This document shows positions 8,407 through 17,121 of a stretch of 64,000 nt of DNA, one piece after another. Position 1 is the stretch's first letter, and each line of letters opens with the position of its first letter. The DNA is from JBEKHT01 sp049516595. GTDB taxonomy: Bacteria > Chloroflexota > Anaerolineae > Anaerolineales > RBG-16-64-43. Location of the stretch: positions 53,242 to 117,241 of the forward strand of contig JBEKSY010000009.1 in the NCBI GenBank assembly GCA_049516595.1, read 5' to 3'. The translations under genes were made by a program, and so were the position numbers. The notes under the pieces are model-generated. The model searched no databases. It saw only the letters and a program-made list of their open reading frames with translations, and was not told where the DNA came from.

Positions 8407-9869
8407 GCCCGGGCAGACTGGTCCTCTGTAAAGCGGATGGCCCTCTCAAGAGCCTGCGAAAGGGCTGTGTCGGCCCCGTCAAAAGGGGCGAAAGGCACAG
8501 ACTTGGCGAGGATGTCCGAGACGCGTTCGTGGGCCACCTCATGGATCATCTTCCCACCATCTTGGACCCACTGTTCGATTGTTTGGCGTCGAAAGAGGTC
8601 GGGGAAGAAGAGCTCCTCTCGGAAATGACTGAGCGTGTGGTCATGCTGGAGGAAGTTGCCTGTATGTCCCACTTCTCGGATGACGTCTACAGCCAGCGTG
8701 TCGTCTGTGATGGTTATGCCCCTCAGGACGCGCTTGATCATGTACGCAAGTTCGTTGCAGATTACGGCCATCTCGGGCGAGCCGTAGAGTCCAAATGATA
8801 GCGTACCGAGACTCTGCGAGAAAGTCATGCCTGCTAGGCCATTTAGGAGCATGCCCATCATGGCCTCAGACGCTGCTTCGGCGTCAGGTACCTTACCCTC
8901 GACCCCGCCGCCTAGCCCGTACATGGGCAGATTGTAGAAACGGGCTATCTGGGCCGTGGCTGCCTTGGCCAGGCTCTGCTCTGGGCTCCCGTAAGTGCAT
9001 TGCATTGTTCTCATATCGAAGACGTCAGTGTCTGGCTTGAGGACGACCGGCGCTCCAGGCTTGATGAGTTGGGTCAAGACGACGCCGAAGAGGACCTCGG
9101 CGATCGTCAGTGCTATGGTGCCAGCGACTGTAGCTGGTCCGGTAGCGCCCATCATTGGACCTGGGGAATAGAGGATGGGCACTCCCGCGGCAACCGCGTC
9201 CACGATTCCCTCATTCACCGCTGCCACCTTGAGGGGCGATATGGGAGTCACTATGCCCATGACGCTGGGATGGTCTCGCAACGAGCCCTCTCCTCCGGAA
9301 GCAGCGGCTGCCATCTCGAGCATGTGTTCTGTGAAGGAGCGTTCAAGGATGCTAATTACAGTAGGCTTGGTGGTGTTGCGAAATATGGCATCGAAGTCGT
9401 GGTACAAAACCGCGCTTGTCGCCTTGTCCCCCGACATGCACAAGCTCTGTACGAAGTCGATGTTGGCCAAAGCGTGGCCGAGGCGTGTGCATTGAACCAT
9501 GTCGTCCTTGGTCGGCTGCCTCGGGCGCCACAAGTCGTAGTCGAAGAGCATCGGTTCCGAAGTCCCACCCATGCCGTAGTAGACGCGGCCGGCCTCAACA
9601 CGAATGTCCATCGCTGGATCATTTCGGCCGCAAAGGACAAAGGACTTGGGAGCACAGCCGACAGCCCAGCTAACTATCTCGGGGCTGAGCTTGATGACCT
9701 GACTGTCTCGGTCAACCTGCGCGCCGCCCTGTCGGAAGAGTTCGAGTATGAGGCGGGAGTCGCACCAGACTCCGGGATCGGAGAGCAAGGACAGCGCAGC
9801 ATGCCGTATTCTCGCCATGTCGCCCTCCGGAAGCACCGCAAGAGAGCCAGCTCGAGCTCCTTCTTTCAT
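8403..9869 (-). CDS. Trimethylamine methyltransferase (MttB) family protein, non-pyrrolysine
   Basis: A 488-residue COG5598-type protein with AGGAGG seven bases before its ATG. Characteristic stretches are VYYGMGGTSEPMLFDYD, SVMGIVTPISPLKV, GVPILYSPGPMMGATGPAT and the C-terminal half with FRRQTIEQWVQDGG. True MttB encodes pyrrolysine at an in-frame TAG; this frame is open to full length, so it belongs to the non-Pyl branch, which includes glycine betaine methyltransferase. These enzymes transfer a methyl group from a quaternary or methylated amine to a corrinoid protein. No corrinoid protein is encoded in this window. Its promoter carries LacI-type site C. A homolog heads the right-hand operon (61312-62739). 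Confidence 0.9.
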   Translation of the reverse strand: MKEGARAGSLAVLPEGDMARIRHAALSLLSDPGVWCDSRLILELFRQGGAQVDRDSQVIKLSPEIVSWAVGCAPKSFVLCGRNDPAMDIRVEAGRVYYGMGGTSEPMLFDYDLWRPRQPTKDDMVQCTRLGHALANIDFVQSLCMSGDKATSAVLYHDFDAIFRNTTKPTVISILERSFTEHMLEMAAAASGGEGSLRDHPSVMGIVTPISPLKVAAVNEGIVDAVAAGVPILYSPGPMMGATGPATVAGTIALTIAEVLFGVVLTQLIKPGAPVVLKPDTDVFDMRTMQCTYGSPEQSLAKAATAQIARFYNLPMYGLGGGVEGKVPDAEAASEAMMGMLLNGLAGMTFSQSLGTLSFGLYGSPEMAVICNELAYMIKRVLRGITITDDTLAVDVIREVGHTGNFLQHDHTLSHFREELFFPDLFRRQTIEQWVQDGGKMIHEVAHERVSDILAKSVPFAPFDGADTALSQALERAIRFTEDQSARA

Positions 9870-9917
9870 TTTGATCCTCCTGGCACTGGGGCCACCAGGC
9901 CCCGGTCACGATGAATG

Positions 9918-9962
9918 TGCAATCGATTGCGGCATTATCGGATGCCGCGAGGTAATTGTCAA
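9918..9962 (-). promoter_or_regulatory. Promoter and LacI-type operator (site C) of the MttB-like gene
   Basis: On the minus strand TTGACA (9962-9957), a 17-base spacer and GATAAT (9939-9934) are followed almost at once by CGCAATCGATTGCA (TGCAATCGATTGCG on the plus strand, 9918-9931), the most symmetrical of the five operators. The operator again covers the expected start point. Confidence 0.75.
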
Positions 9963-10415
9963 TCTGCATCTGCGCAGGCCAGCGGAGGACAGACTAACCG
10001 CCTTTACCAGAAGAGATGCCGAGGGATCGCATGCGAGGGATTCGTTCGCGGCATGGTTGCGCACCGCCATCGGATGGTGAACCTGGTCATGCACGGGGTC
10101 GTCTGAGAGAGACCCAGAGGCCGAGAGCGCCTGCTCAAGAGGCGTTCTTACCGCGAGAGGCTCCGAAACGCCCATTTCGATCGCTTCTGCGGACCAACGG
10201 ACACTGCTGAACGATTGACACCTCGTTCTGGCAGGGTGTGGAACTGAGCAAGTGCCCTGTGAGGAGATGTGCCCGCTCCGTACGGTGCTATAAGACCCCC
10301 TGACCGCGGCCTCACCAAAGAAGCCACGAGCGAGTTGGTTGGGGCGCAGAAGTGGGGGCGCGTCTGCCTCGGGTTCACGGCAAGGGCCGCTCGCTTCATG
10401 ATACGGGCCTCATAT
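9963..10415. other. Divergent intergenic region, no gene identified
   Basis: About 450 bases between the MttB-like promoter and the ABC-operon promoter. Open frames exist on both strands but none has a ribosome site or a recognisable domain. It may hold remnants of a lost gene. Confidence 0.4.
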
Positions 10416-10463
10416 TTGACATTTGTCGAATGTGTGCTATGATAAAGTATGTAAACGTTCTCA
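10416..10463 (+). promoter_or_regulatory. Promoter and LacI-type operator (site D) of the sugar ABC/AOR operon
   Basis: TTGACA (10416-10421), a 16-base spacer and TATGAT (10438-10443) make the best promoter in the left region. TGTAAACGTTCTCA at 10450-10463 lies at the expected start site. This arrangement predicts repression in the absence of an inducing sugar. Confidence 0.78.
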
Positions 10464-10479
10464 GACCAAGCCTCTGCGT

Positions 10480-10594
10480 CCCGCGAAAGAATGCCACCTG
10501 TTCGCGGGGTACCGCCTCTCAACGCACGGAAGGAGGTGTCTTGGAAAACAAGGTACCGCCTGCGCCTGAAGTTCTTTCCGACCGCAGCCAGTAG
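10480..10594 (+). promoter_or_regulatory. Structured leader with a possible 17-residue leader peptide
   Basis: Between the promoter and the binding-protein gene, CCCGCGAA (10480-10487) pairs perfectly with TTCGCGGG (10501-10508). GGTACCGCCT occurs twice (10507 and 10551). AAGGAGG precedes a TTG at 10541 that opens an 18-codon frame ending in TAG at 10592 (MENKVPPAPEVLSDRSQ). A strong ribosome site before such a short frame suggests a translated leader, but a regulatory role is inference. Confidence 0.35.
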
Positions 10595-10629
10595 ATGTAC
10601 AACCGTCATAGACCTCGGAGGAGAATGAA

Positions 10630-12015
10630 ATGAAGGACATTCCTCGCTTGCTCGCAGTAGTTGTCGCGACAGGTTTAGTGATCGCTGCTTGCGCTCCCGC
10701 AGCGCCGCCCACTGCAGTTGCTACGCAAGCGCCGGCCGCTACAGTTGCCACGTCGCCAGCTGCAACCGGAAAGCCTGCCGAGCAGGTGAAGCTGGTGATC
10801 TGGTGGTGGGGTGAACAGGAAGCGCCCGGCGCCCAGAAGTGGCTGGACGAGACTGTCGCAAAGTACACACAAGCCCATCCGAACATAACCTTCGATACTG
10901 TCCTCCAATCTACCGACAATCTCGAGTTGGCCTTTCAAGCCGCAGCTGCTGCCAAGCAGGGCCCGGACATCCAGTATTTCTGGGCCGGTATGGGTTTCCT
11001 GCAGAACGCCGTGTGGAGCGGGGCGGTTAAGCCAGTGGACGACCTCATCCCTGCGGGTGAACGTGCTCACTACATCAACAACTATGAGCGCACCTTCGAT
11101 GGCAAGCTGTGGGGTGTCAACTGGTACCTGTCCGGCAACCCCCTCGTCTACAACCCTGAACTCTTCAAGAAGGCTGGCCTGGATCCCAGTAACCCGCCAA
11201 AGACCTGGGATGAGTTGAAGGCCGCGTGCGGCAAGCTGAATGCGGTTGGCGTCATCCCCATCAGCGGCGGGCTCAAAGACGGCTGGTTCGGCGGCTGGCT
11301 CTTTTCCATGATAGCCCGCCAGAACTACGACAGCGAGAAAGAACTGGTCGCAGCCTCAGCAGGCGCAGCCAAATTCACCGACCCAAAGTATGCTGAGTAT
11401 TGGAGCCGCCTCAATGAGCTCAAGGAGGCGGGATGCTGGAACAAGGATATCAACTCGGTGGACTACCAGCAGGGTCAGGACCTCTTCACCCAAGGGAAGT
11501 CGGCTATGCTCTTCGGCAACGACACCTTCCTCAAGGGGTTTGCCGACACGATGGGCTCCTGGGACAAGATCGGCTTGATGCTAGTTCCCAAGTACGGAAG
11601 CGGCAAGCTCGCCGATACCTACACCGTGACCGGCCAGGGGTGGGGTATCACCTCCTGGACCAAATACCCCCAAGAGGCTGCTGACTTCCTGGTGTACATG
11701 CACACGCCAGAACGGCTTGCCGCCTGGTTCACGGATACAGGCGTGGCACCAGCCGACGATCGGATGGATCCCAGCCTAATCTCGCAGCCGCAGCTCAAGC
11801 AGGTTTACAAGTGGGAAACCACCGTCCCAGGGCCAAACCTGGAGAACTGGATTCCGGGCATTGTGGATCATGACGCGATGATGACGGGAGCACAGCTGCT
11901 CTTCTCTGGCGACAACACTCCCGCCCAGCTCGCCCAGATGACCGAGGATGTCGTGGTCAAGTGGCGCGATCAGAACCCGGATGCGGTAAAGAACTTCGTG
12001 ATTCTCGCAAAGTAG
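10630..12015 (+). CDS. Sugar ABC transporter substrate-binding lipoprotein (family 1)
   Basis: A 461-residue secreted binding protein. The N-terminus MKDIPRLLAVVVATGLVIAAC is a lipoprotein signal with the lipobox before the Cys, followed by an Ala/Pro/Thr linker and then VKLVIWWWGEQEAPG, the usual start of the family 1 sugar-binding fold. FNPELFKKAGL-type and PPKTWDELKAAC motifs are present. GAGGAGA precedes the ATG. It should deliver a sugar or sugar derivative to the two permeases encoded next. No ATPase gene is nearby, so a shared MsmX-type ATPase encoded elsewhere is likely. It is the first structural gene after promoter and operator D. Confidence 0.93.
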   Translation: MKDIPRLLAVVVATGLVIAACAPAAPPTAVATQAPAATVATSPAATGKPAEQVKLVIWWWGEQEAPGAQKWLDETVAKYTQAHPNITFDTVLQSTDNLELAFQAAAAAKQGPDIQYFWAGMGFLQNAVWSGAVKPVDDLIPAGERAHYINNYERTFDGKLWGVNWYLSGNPLVYNPELFKKAGLDPSNPPKTWDELKAACGKLNAVGVIPISGGLKDGWFGGWLFSMIARQNYDSEKELVAASAGAAKFTDPKYAEYWSRLNELKEAGCWNKDINSVDYQQGQDLFTQGKSAMLFGNDTFLKGFADTMGSWDKIGLMLVPKYGSGKLADTYTVTGQGWGITSWTKYPQEAADFLVYMHTPERLAAWFTDTGVAPADDRMDPSLISQPQLKQVYKWETTVPGPNLENWIPGIVDHDAMMTGAQLLFSGDNTPAQLAQMTEDVVVKWRDQNPDAVKNFVILAK

Positions 12016-12031
12016 ACGATCCATAGGTCGG

Positions 12032-12067
12032 GGTTGAGAGAGGAGGAGGGTTGCTCCTCTCTCAACC
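12032..12067 (+). promoter_or_regulatory. 14-bp perfect hairpin between binding protein and permease genes
   Basis: GGTTGAGAGAGGAG (12032-12045) and CTCCTCTCTCAACC (12054-12067) are perfect complements with an 8-base loop, just after the stop codon of the binding-protein gene. No T-run follows. Such hairpins protect or partly terminate transcripts and raise binding protein over permease. It also buries the AGGAGG before a TTG at 12051, which argues against that TTG as the permease start. Confidence 0.7.
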
Positions 12068-12077
12068 TGTCGATACC

Positions 12078-12953
12078 ATGCAATACCGAAAATTCGAACC
12101 CTGGCTCTACCTATCTCCGGCGCTCATCGCGCTCGCTCTGATCTACGGCTACCCCGTTGCGCGGCTCTTGGTCCTCAGCCTTCAGCGGGGATCAGGCAGT
12201 GGGGCCTCTTTTGCTGGCATCTCCAACTACCAACAGCTGTTCAAGGATTATCTCTTTCTGGGGGCGATACGGCACAACCTTACCTTGCTGATCTGCGTGC
12301 CGATCATGATCGTCATCGCCCTGATCTTGGCTGTCTTCCTTTTCGACCGAATCCGGGGTTGGCGCTTCTATCGGTCGACGCTCTTTTTGCCCTACCTGCT
12401 CCCAATCACGGTTGTAGGGCTGGTCTTTTCGTATGTCTTTCAGCTCAGCGGGGTCCTCAATGACTTCCTGAAGCTTATCGGTCTTGGGGCGTTGGCATTG
12501 GATTGGCTGGGAAGCACCAAGCTCGCTTTGCCCACCTTGATGTTTGTGATTATCTGGAAAGAAGTCGGGTTCGGCATCGTGCTCTTCTTGGCCCGTCTGA
12601 TGTCAGTCGACGAGGAGCTCTTCGACGCCGCCAAGATAGATGGTGCCAACTGGTGGCAGCTGCACTGGCATATCACCGTCCCACAACTGTCGACGGTGAT
12701 CGAATTCTTTGCCGTTATCTCTGTCATCACCATGCTCTCATGGGTGTTCAACTACGTCTTCGTGATGACCGGCGGGGGTCCTGGCAATGCGACGATGGTC
12801 ACTGAGCTCTATGTCTATCTGGAGGGCTTTGAATGGAACCAGATGAACATCGCCTCCTCTGTGTCGGTTCTGTTACTGTTCGTCACAGGGGGATTCATCT
12901 TCCTGGAATTGCGCGTGCGTGAGCGGCTAGGTGCCGTGGAGGCAGTGGGGTGA
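12078..12953 (+). CDS. Sugar ABC transporter permease (MalF type)
   Basis: About 291 residues with six predicted membrane segments, starting MQYRKFEPWLYLSPALIALA. The EAA-type cytoplasmic loop that docks the ATPase is visible as EELFDAAKIDGANWWQLHWH. A TTG at 12051 would add nine residues but lies in the loop of the preceding hairpin, so the ATG at 12078 is preferred. The C-terminus overlaps the next permease start. It forms the transmembrane channel with the downstream permease for the sugar bound by the upstream lipoprotein. Confidence 0.9.
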   Translation: MQYRKFEPWLYLSPALIALALIYGYPVARLLVLSLQRGSGSGASFAGISNYQQLFKDYLFLGAIRHNLTLLICVPIMIVIALILAVFLFDRIRGWRFYRSTLFLPYLLPITVVGLVFSYVFQLSGVLNDFLKLIGLGALALDWLGSTKLALPTLMFVIIWKEVGFGIVLFLARLMSVDEELFDAAKIDGANWWQLHWHITVPQLSTVIEFFAVISVITMLSWVFNYVFVMTGGGPGNATMVTELYVYLEGFEWNQMNIASSVSVLLLFVTGGFIFLELRVRERLGAVEAVG

Positions 12954-13789
12954 GCCTGCGGGACAAAGCCTTGCGCGTACTGGCGAGCGTCACCCGCCAG
13001 GGGCTGGTCATCCTTGCGACTATACTCGCGCTTTTCCCCGTCTATTTCATGGCCGTGTCGGCTTTGAAGTCGAGATCGGAGTACATTTCCAACAAGTGGG
13101 GTCTGCCAGCCTCGCTTTTCCTGGGCAACTTCGCGACAGCCCTGGCGGGAGAGAAGTTCCTTATCCGATTTGCTAACAGCGCCATTCTCACGGTCGGATC
13201 TGTGGGGATCTCGATGGTTATCGCCTGTCTTGCAGCCTATGCCTTTTCCCGCATGGAGTTTCAAGCCAAGCGCAGTCTGTTCAACGTGATTCTTTCCCTC
13301 ATGGTCATTCCGCCCGTGGTGATGATCATTCCCCTTTTCGTTACCATGGCACATTGGGGGTTGATCAACACCCGGGGGGGCACTATACTGATATACACGG
13401 GCCTGCTCTTGCCATTCTCGATCTACCTGATGACCAATTTCTTCCAGACGATCCCACGTGAGATTATCGATTCAGCCCGCATCGATGGTTGCTCCAACTT
13501 CGCGATTCTGTGGCGGATCATGATGCCGTTGTCGTCCCCGGCGGTCATCACCCTGATAGTGGTCAATGCTTTATGGGCCTGGAACGAACTACTCATCGCG
13601 CTGATCTTCCTGCAGAAGGATAGCCTGAAGACCCTCATGGTGGCCATCGCGACGCTGCGATCACGCAATTATGTTGATGTCCCAGTCACCATGGCGGGCA
13701 TGCTTATCGCTACCATCCCGATTGTCGTGGTGTACCTGCTTGGTCAACGGTACTTCATACGCGGACTCACCAGCGGTGCATTCAAGTAG
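12950..13789 (+). CDS. Sugar ABC transporter permease (MalG type)
   Basis: A 279-residue carbohydrate permease of the CUT1 type, beginning at a GTG that overlaps the stop of the first permease (GTGA). Several hydrophobic helices are clear (VILATILALFPVYFMAVSAL, and MVIPPVVMIIPLFVTMA). The EAA loop reads REIIDSARIDGCSNFAILWR. It ends RYFIRGLTSGAFK, the common C-terminus of this subfamily. It pairs with the preceding permease. Downstream, after about 50 bases, the metabolic genes of the same operon begin. Confidence 0.92.
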   Translation: MSLRDKALRVLASVTRQGLVILATILALFPVYFMAVSALKSRSEYISNKWGLPASLFLGNFATALAGEKFLIRFANSAILTVGSVGISMVIACLAAYAFSRMEFQAKRSLFNVILSLMVIPPVVMIIPLFVTMAHWGLINTRGGTILIYTGLLLPFSIYLMTNFFQTIPREIIDSARIDGCSNFAILWRIMMPLSSPAVITLIVVNALWAWNELLIALIFLQKDSLKTLMVAIATLRSRNYVDVPVTMAGMLIATIPIVVVYLLGQRYFIRGLTSGAFK

Positions 13790-13842
13790 TTGTCTGTCGG
13801 TCAAGGGGCCAAGGCCGAGTCAGGGATGTAGAGGCACGAGAT

Positions 13843-15027
13843 ATGGTCACTGTGGTTTCGGCTGACATTTATGACGTCCGTCCTCCGGCCGGCCAAGAGA
13901 AACCCATCTGGTCGCCGATCATATTGCGGCTGCATGCCGATAATGGCATCTGCGGTTTAGGGGAGGTGGGCCTGGCTTATGGCACGGGGAGATCCGGTGG
14001 GATCGGCATGCTGAAGGATATGGTTGAGGCATTTGTGATCGGCGCGGACGCGTGGCGAGTGGACCACATATGGAACATACTGTTTCGGAACACGAATTGG
14101 GGACACAGTGGCGGGCCGGTCGTCTACGGCGCGATGAGCGCGATTGACGAGGCCCTGCTCGACATCAAAGGAAGAATGCTGGGTGTGCCTGTCTATGATC
14201 TCTTAGGAGGGAAGGTTAGGGATAGCATTCGAGTATACGCTAACGGTTGGTACTTCCAAGATCGCAATGTGAGGTATTTCGGTCACCCGAAGGAGTACGC
14301 CGAGGCCGCGCTGAGAACAGTGGGGACGGGTTTCAACGCCCTCAAATTGGAACCCTTCCTTGCTAGGCCAGATGGGACGACGTGCATGCATGAGCGGGCA
14401 CTCAGCCGAGAAATGGCGGATCTAGGGTACGCCCGTGTGGCCGCCGTCCGCGAGGCCGTCGGCCCTGATGTGGATATCTTGGTGGATGCGCTTGGTAACC
14501 TGGGTGCAGCCTCAGCTATCCAAATAGGCCGCCGCCTGGCTGAACTGGACCCTTTCCTCTATGAGGAGCCGGTTGACTCTACGAATGTCGAATGCATGCT
14601 GAAAGTAGCGCAGAACGTCCCCATCCCCATCGCTGCTGGTGAACGACTGTACACGCGCTACGGTTTCCGACAATACATCGAGAAGCAGGCTGTGGATGTG
14701 TTGCAGCCCGACATCGGCCTCGCCGGGGGTATCTCCGAGGCAAAGAAGATCGCCACCTATGGCGAGGTATACGGTCTCCATGTACAGCCCCACAACTGTG
14801 GTGGTCCCATCTCAACGGCGGCGTCAGTTCAGTTGGATGCATGTATCACCAACTTCATCATCCAGGAATGGTTCCCCAACCGGGACTCGACGTTCTATGA
14901 TCTGGTAGAAGATGCTCTTGAACAACACGTCACGAACAGCCAATTCGCAATCCCTAATGAGCCCGGGTTGGGCATAAACTTGAACGAGCGGGCAATTGCC
15001 AGGTACCCCTGTATCCATGTCCCGTGA
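13843..15027 (+). CDS. Enolase-superfamily enzyme (mandelate racemase/muconate lactonising type)
   Basis: A 394-residue protein of the MR/MLE group. The capping domain (RPPAGQEKPIWSPIILRLHA) is followed by a barrel with FNALKLEPF, DILVDALGNLG (metal Asp), FLYEEPVDSTN (metal Glu) and PIAAGERLYTR (metal Glu); LQPDIGLAGGISEAKK and LHVQPHNCGGPIST complete the pattern. Such enzymes dehydrate or epimerise acid sugars (galactonate, rhamnonate, glucarate and others) by removing a proton alpha to a carboxylate. Its place after a sugar transporter and before an AOR suggests the pathway includes an aldonic acid. The exact substrate is not determined. Confidence 0.9.
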   Translation: MVTVVSADIYDVRPPAGQEKPIWSPIILRLHADNGICGLGEVGLAYGTGRSGGIGMLKDMVEAFVIGADAWRVDHIWNILFRNTNWGHSGGPVVYGAMSAIDEALLDIKGRMLGVPVYDLLGGKVRDSIRVYANGWYFQDRNVRYFGHPKEYAEAALRTVGTGFNALKLEPFLARPDGTTCMHERALSREMADLGYARVAAVREAVGPDVDILVDALGNLGAASAIQIGRRLAELDPFLYEEPVDSTNVECMLKVAQNVPIPIAAGERLYTRYGFRQYIEKQAVDVLQPDIGLAGGISEAKKIATYGEVYGLHVQPHNCGGPISTAASVQLDACITNFIIQEWFPNRDSTFYDLVEDALEQHVTNSQFAIPNEPGLGINLNERAIARYPCIHVP

Positions 15028-15075
15028 TCTGGTCACCGGCATGGCCTTGATTGACCGGCTCCAGAAGGCATCAAC

Positions 15076-16935
15076 ATGGTGAACGGATTCGCCAACAAGA
15101 TTCTGCGGGTCGACCTTTCGCGAGGTAAGACCTGGACAGAAGAACCTCCCGCGACCTTTTACCGACGCTATATGGGAGGGCAGGGTTTCATCGCCTACTA
15201 CCTCTTGAGAGGCACGGCGAAGGGGACGGATCCCCTCGGACCTGGCAATGTTCTGATCTTCGCGGCGGGCGCTCTCACCGGCGTTCCGATTCCTGGTTCG
15301 GGGCGGAGTGCCGTTGGCGGAAAGTCGCCGCTCACCGGTGGGTACGGAGAGGCGGATGTGGGGGGCTTCTTCGGGGCCGAGCTCAAACACGCCTCTTATG
15401 ACGCCGTTGTTATTGAAGGTAAGTCCCCTGACCCGGTTTACTTGTGGATCAACAACGGCACGGTAGACATTCGGCCCGCTAACCACTTGTGGGGCATGCT
15501 GAACTTCGAGTGCCAGCAGGCCATTGTGGAGGAACTGGGTGACGAACGTGTCCGACTGGCCATGATAGGTCCAGCCGGCGAGAAACTCGTGCGGTTTGCA
15601 TGTATTATGAACGATTTGAGCCACGCGGCGGGTCGAACCGGGTTGGGTGCGGTTATGGGCTCCAAGAACCTTAAGGCCGTAGCTGTTCGAGGTACAGGCA
15701 AAGTGGCCATCGCTGACCCCGAAGGTGTGAAGGCGCTTGCGATATGGATGCGGGACCACTGGAGAGAAAAGGCGGAGGATCTCAGCCTGCACGGTTCGGC
15801 GGGAATTGTCCCAGAGATGAACACGGCGAGTGTGTTTCCCACGCGGAACTTCAAGGACGGTCAGTTTGAGGGGGCTGACCGTATATCCGGGCAGACTATG
15901 AAAGAAACCATTCTGGCAGATCAGGGAGGCTGTTACGCCTGTCCGATTCGCTGCAAGCGAGTGGTTGAGGTGAAGAATGATCGCTACCAGGTCGACGGGG
16001 CGTATGGCGGACCTGAATACGAGACTATCGCAGCGTTTGGATCCGACTGTGGCGTCGACGATCTGGAGGGAATCGCGAAGGCGAACGAAATCTGCAACGC
16101 CTACGGTGCCGACACAATTTCCACTGGGGGGATGATCGCGTTCTCTATGGAGTGTTTCGAGGAGGGGTTGCTAAGCACTAGGGATACGGAAGGGCTGGAG
16201 CTGCGCTTTGGCAACACAGAGGCTATGGTGGAGCTTACGCTCCAGATCTGTCAACGAAGGGGCTTCGGCAACATCCTGGCCGAAGGGCCGGACTACGCCA
16301 TCTCCAAGATTGGGCCTCTTTCGCGGAGATTCTCGATGGACGTGAAAAACCAGAACTTGCCCATGCATGAGTGCCGCGCCCGTCATGGGTTGGGACTCGG
16401 ATATGCGGTGTCCCCTACGGGCGCAGACCACATTCATAACTTCTGGGACAATGTTGTCGCCAACGATCCACCATCTGAGGAAGCCCAAGAGCTTGGGCTG
16501 TATGAGTGCATGCCTCAGACTGTCCTGAATCCGCAGAAGGTGCGCGCCTACATGTACGGGACCAATTGGGCCTGGATTCACAATCACCTGGGGAGTTGCA
16601 TCTATGTTCCTTGGTCTAGGGACCAGATCGTGGCATTGGTGCGGGCTATCACCGGCTGGCAAACCAACGTGTGGGAATTGTTGAAAGTGGCAGAAAGGGG
16701 CGTGACGCTGAGCAGGGTCTTCAACATGCGCGAGGGGTTTACACGCTCCGACGATGTCTTGCCGGAACGGATGACTACACCTGTAAGGAAGTACCCTGGA
16801 ATCGCCCCAGAAGTGTTCGAAGAGAGCCTAAGCACTTTCTACGGCATGATGGGTTGGAATCCTGAGACTGGTCTTCCCACTCTCGACAAACTTCGAGAAC
16901 TTGACGTTGAATGGGCAGCCCAACACTTAAGCTAG
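15076..16935 (+). CDS. Aldehyde:ferredoxin oxidoreductase (tungstopterin AOR family)
   Basis: A 619-residue protein of the expected length. The [4Fe-4S] ligands are C286, C289 and C293 (GGCYACPIRCKR) plus C508 (LGSCIY), spaced very like the Pyrococcus AOR. GGQGFIAYYLLRG and VPIPGSGRSAVGGKSPLTG are typical tungstopterin contacts. AOR enzymes oxidise aldehydes to carboxylic acids with ferredoxin and work in strictly anaerobic metabolism. Being inside a sugar operon with a class II aldolase suggests it oxidises the aldehyde released by that aldolase or the sugar itself; that is inference. A paralog is at 57355-59175. Confidence 0.93.
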   Translation: MVNGFANKILRVDLSRGKTWTEEPPATFYRRYMGGQGFIAYYLLRGTAKGTDPLGPGNVLIFAAGALTGVPIPGSGRSAVGGKSPLTGGYGEADVGGFFGAELKHASYDAVVIEGKSPDPVYLWINNGTVDIRPANHLWGMLNFECQQAIVEELGDERVRLAMIGPAGEKLVRFACIMNDLSHAAGRTGLGAVMGSKNLKAVAVRGTGKVAIADPEGVKALAIWMRDHWREKAEDLSLHGSAGIVPEMNTASVFPTRNFKDGQFEGADRISGQTMKETILADQGGCYACPIRCKRVVEVKNDRYQVDGAYGGPEYETIAAFGSDCGVDDLEGIAKANEICNAYGADTISTGGMIAFSMECFEEGLLSTRDTEGLELRFGNTEAMVELTLQICQRRGFGNILAEGPDYAISKIGPLSRRFSMDVKNQNLPMHECRARHGLGLGYAVSPTGADHIHNFWDNVVANDPPSEEAQELGLYECMPQTVLNPQKVRAYMYGTNWAWIHNHLGSCIYVPWSRDQIVALVRAITGWQTNVWELLKVAERGVTLSRVFNMREGFTRSDDVLPERMTTPVRKYPGIAPEVFEESLSTFYGMMGWNPETGLPTLDKLRELDVEWAAQHLS

Positions 16936-17121
16936 AGCACTGGCGACCCGGGCCGATGCCGAGAGAGAGACCGCGCGAGATGTCGTGACTCTTCCTCATT
17001 TCCCCAGAACCCCAATCATGAGAGTAGGGTGGTCAACAGACCCTCCTCAGGGCTCGCTCTACAGCGGCATGGACAGGTCCTGCTCATTGAGGGAATGTCA
17101 TCCTGAGGGAGGCGGTGGGCC

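Noticed and set aside
8403..9869. Pyrrolysine-containing MttB
   Set aside because: The frame is full length with no in-frame TAG; the same holds for 61312-62739. No pyl genes are seen.
9000..9914. 304-codon plus-strand open frame
   Set aside because: It is antisense to the MttB-like gene, which has a strong ribosome site and full family similarity; the antisense frame has no recognisable domain.
10148..10609. 153-codon minus-strand frame upstream of the sugar ABC operon
   Set aside because: It spans the promoter and operator region, has no ribosome site and no protein-like features.
14824..15792. 322-codon minus-strand open frame
   Set aside because: It runs antisense across two well-supported genes (enolase-superfamily and AOR).
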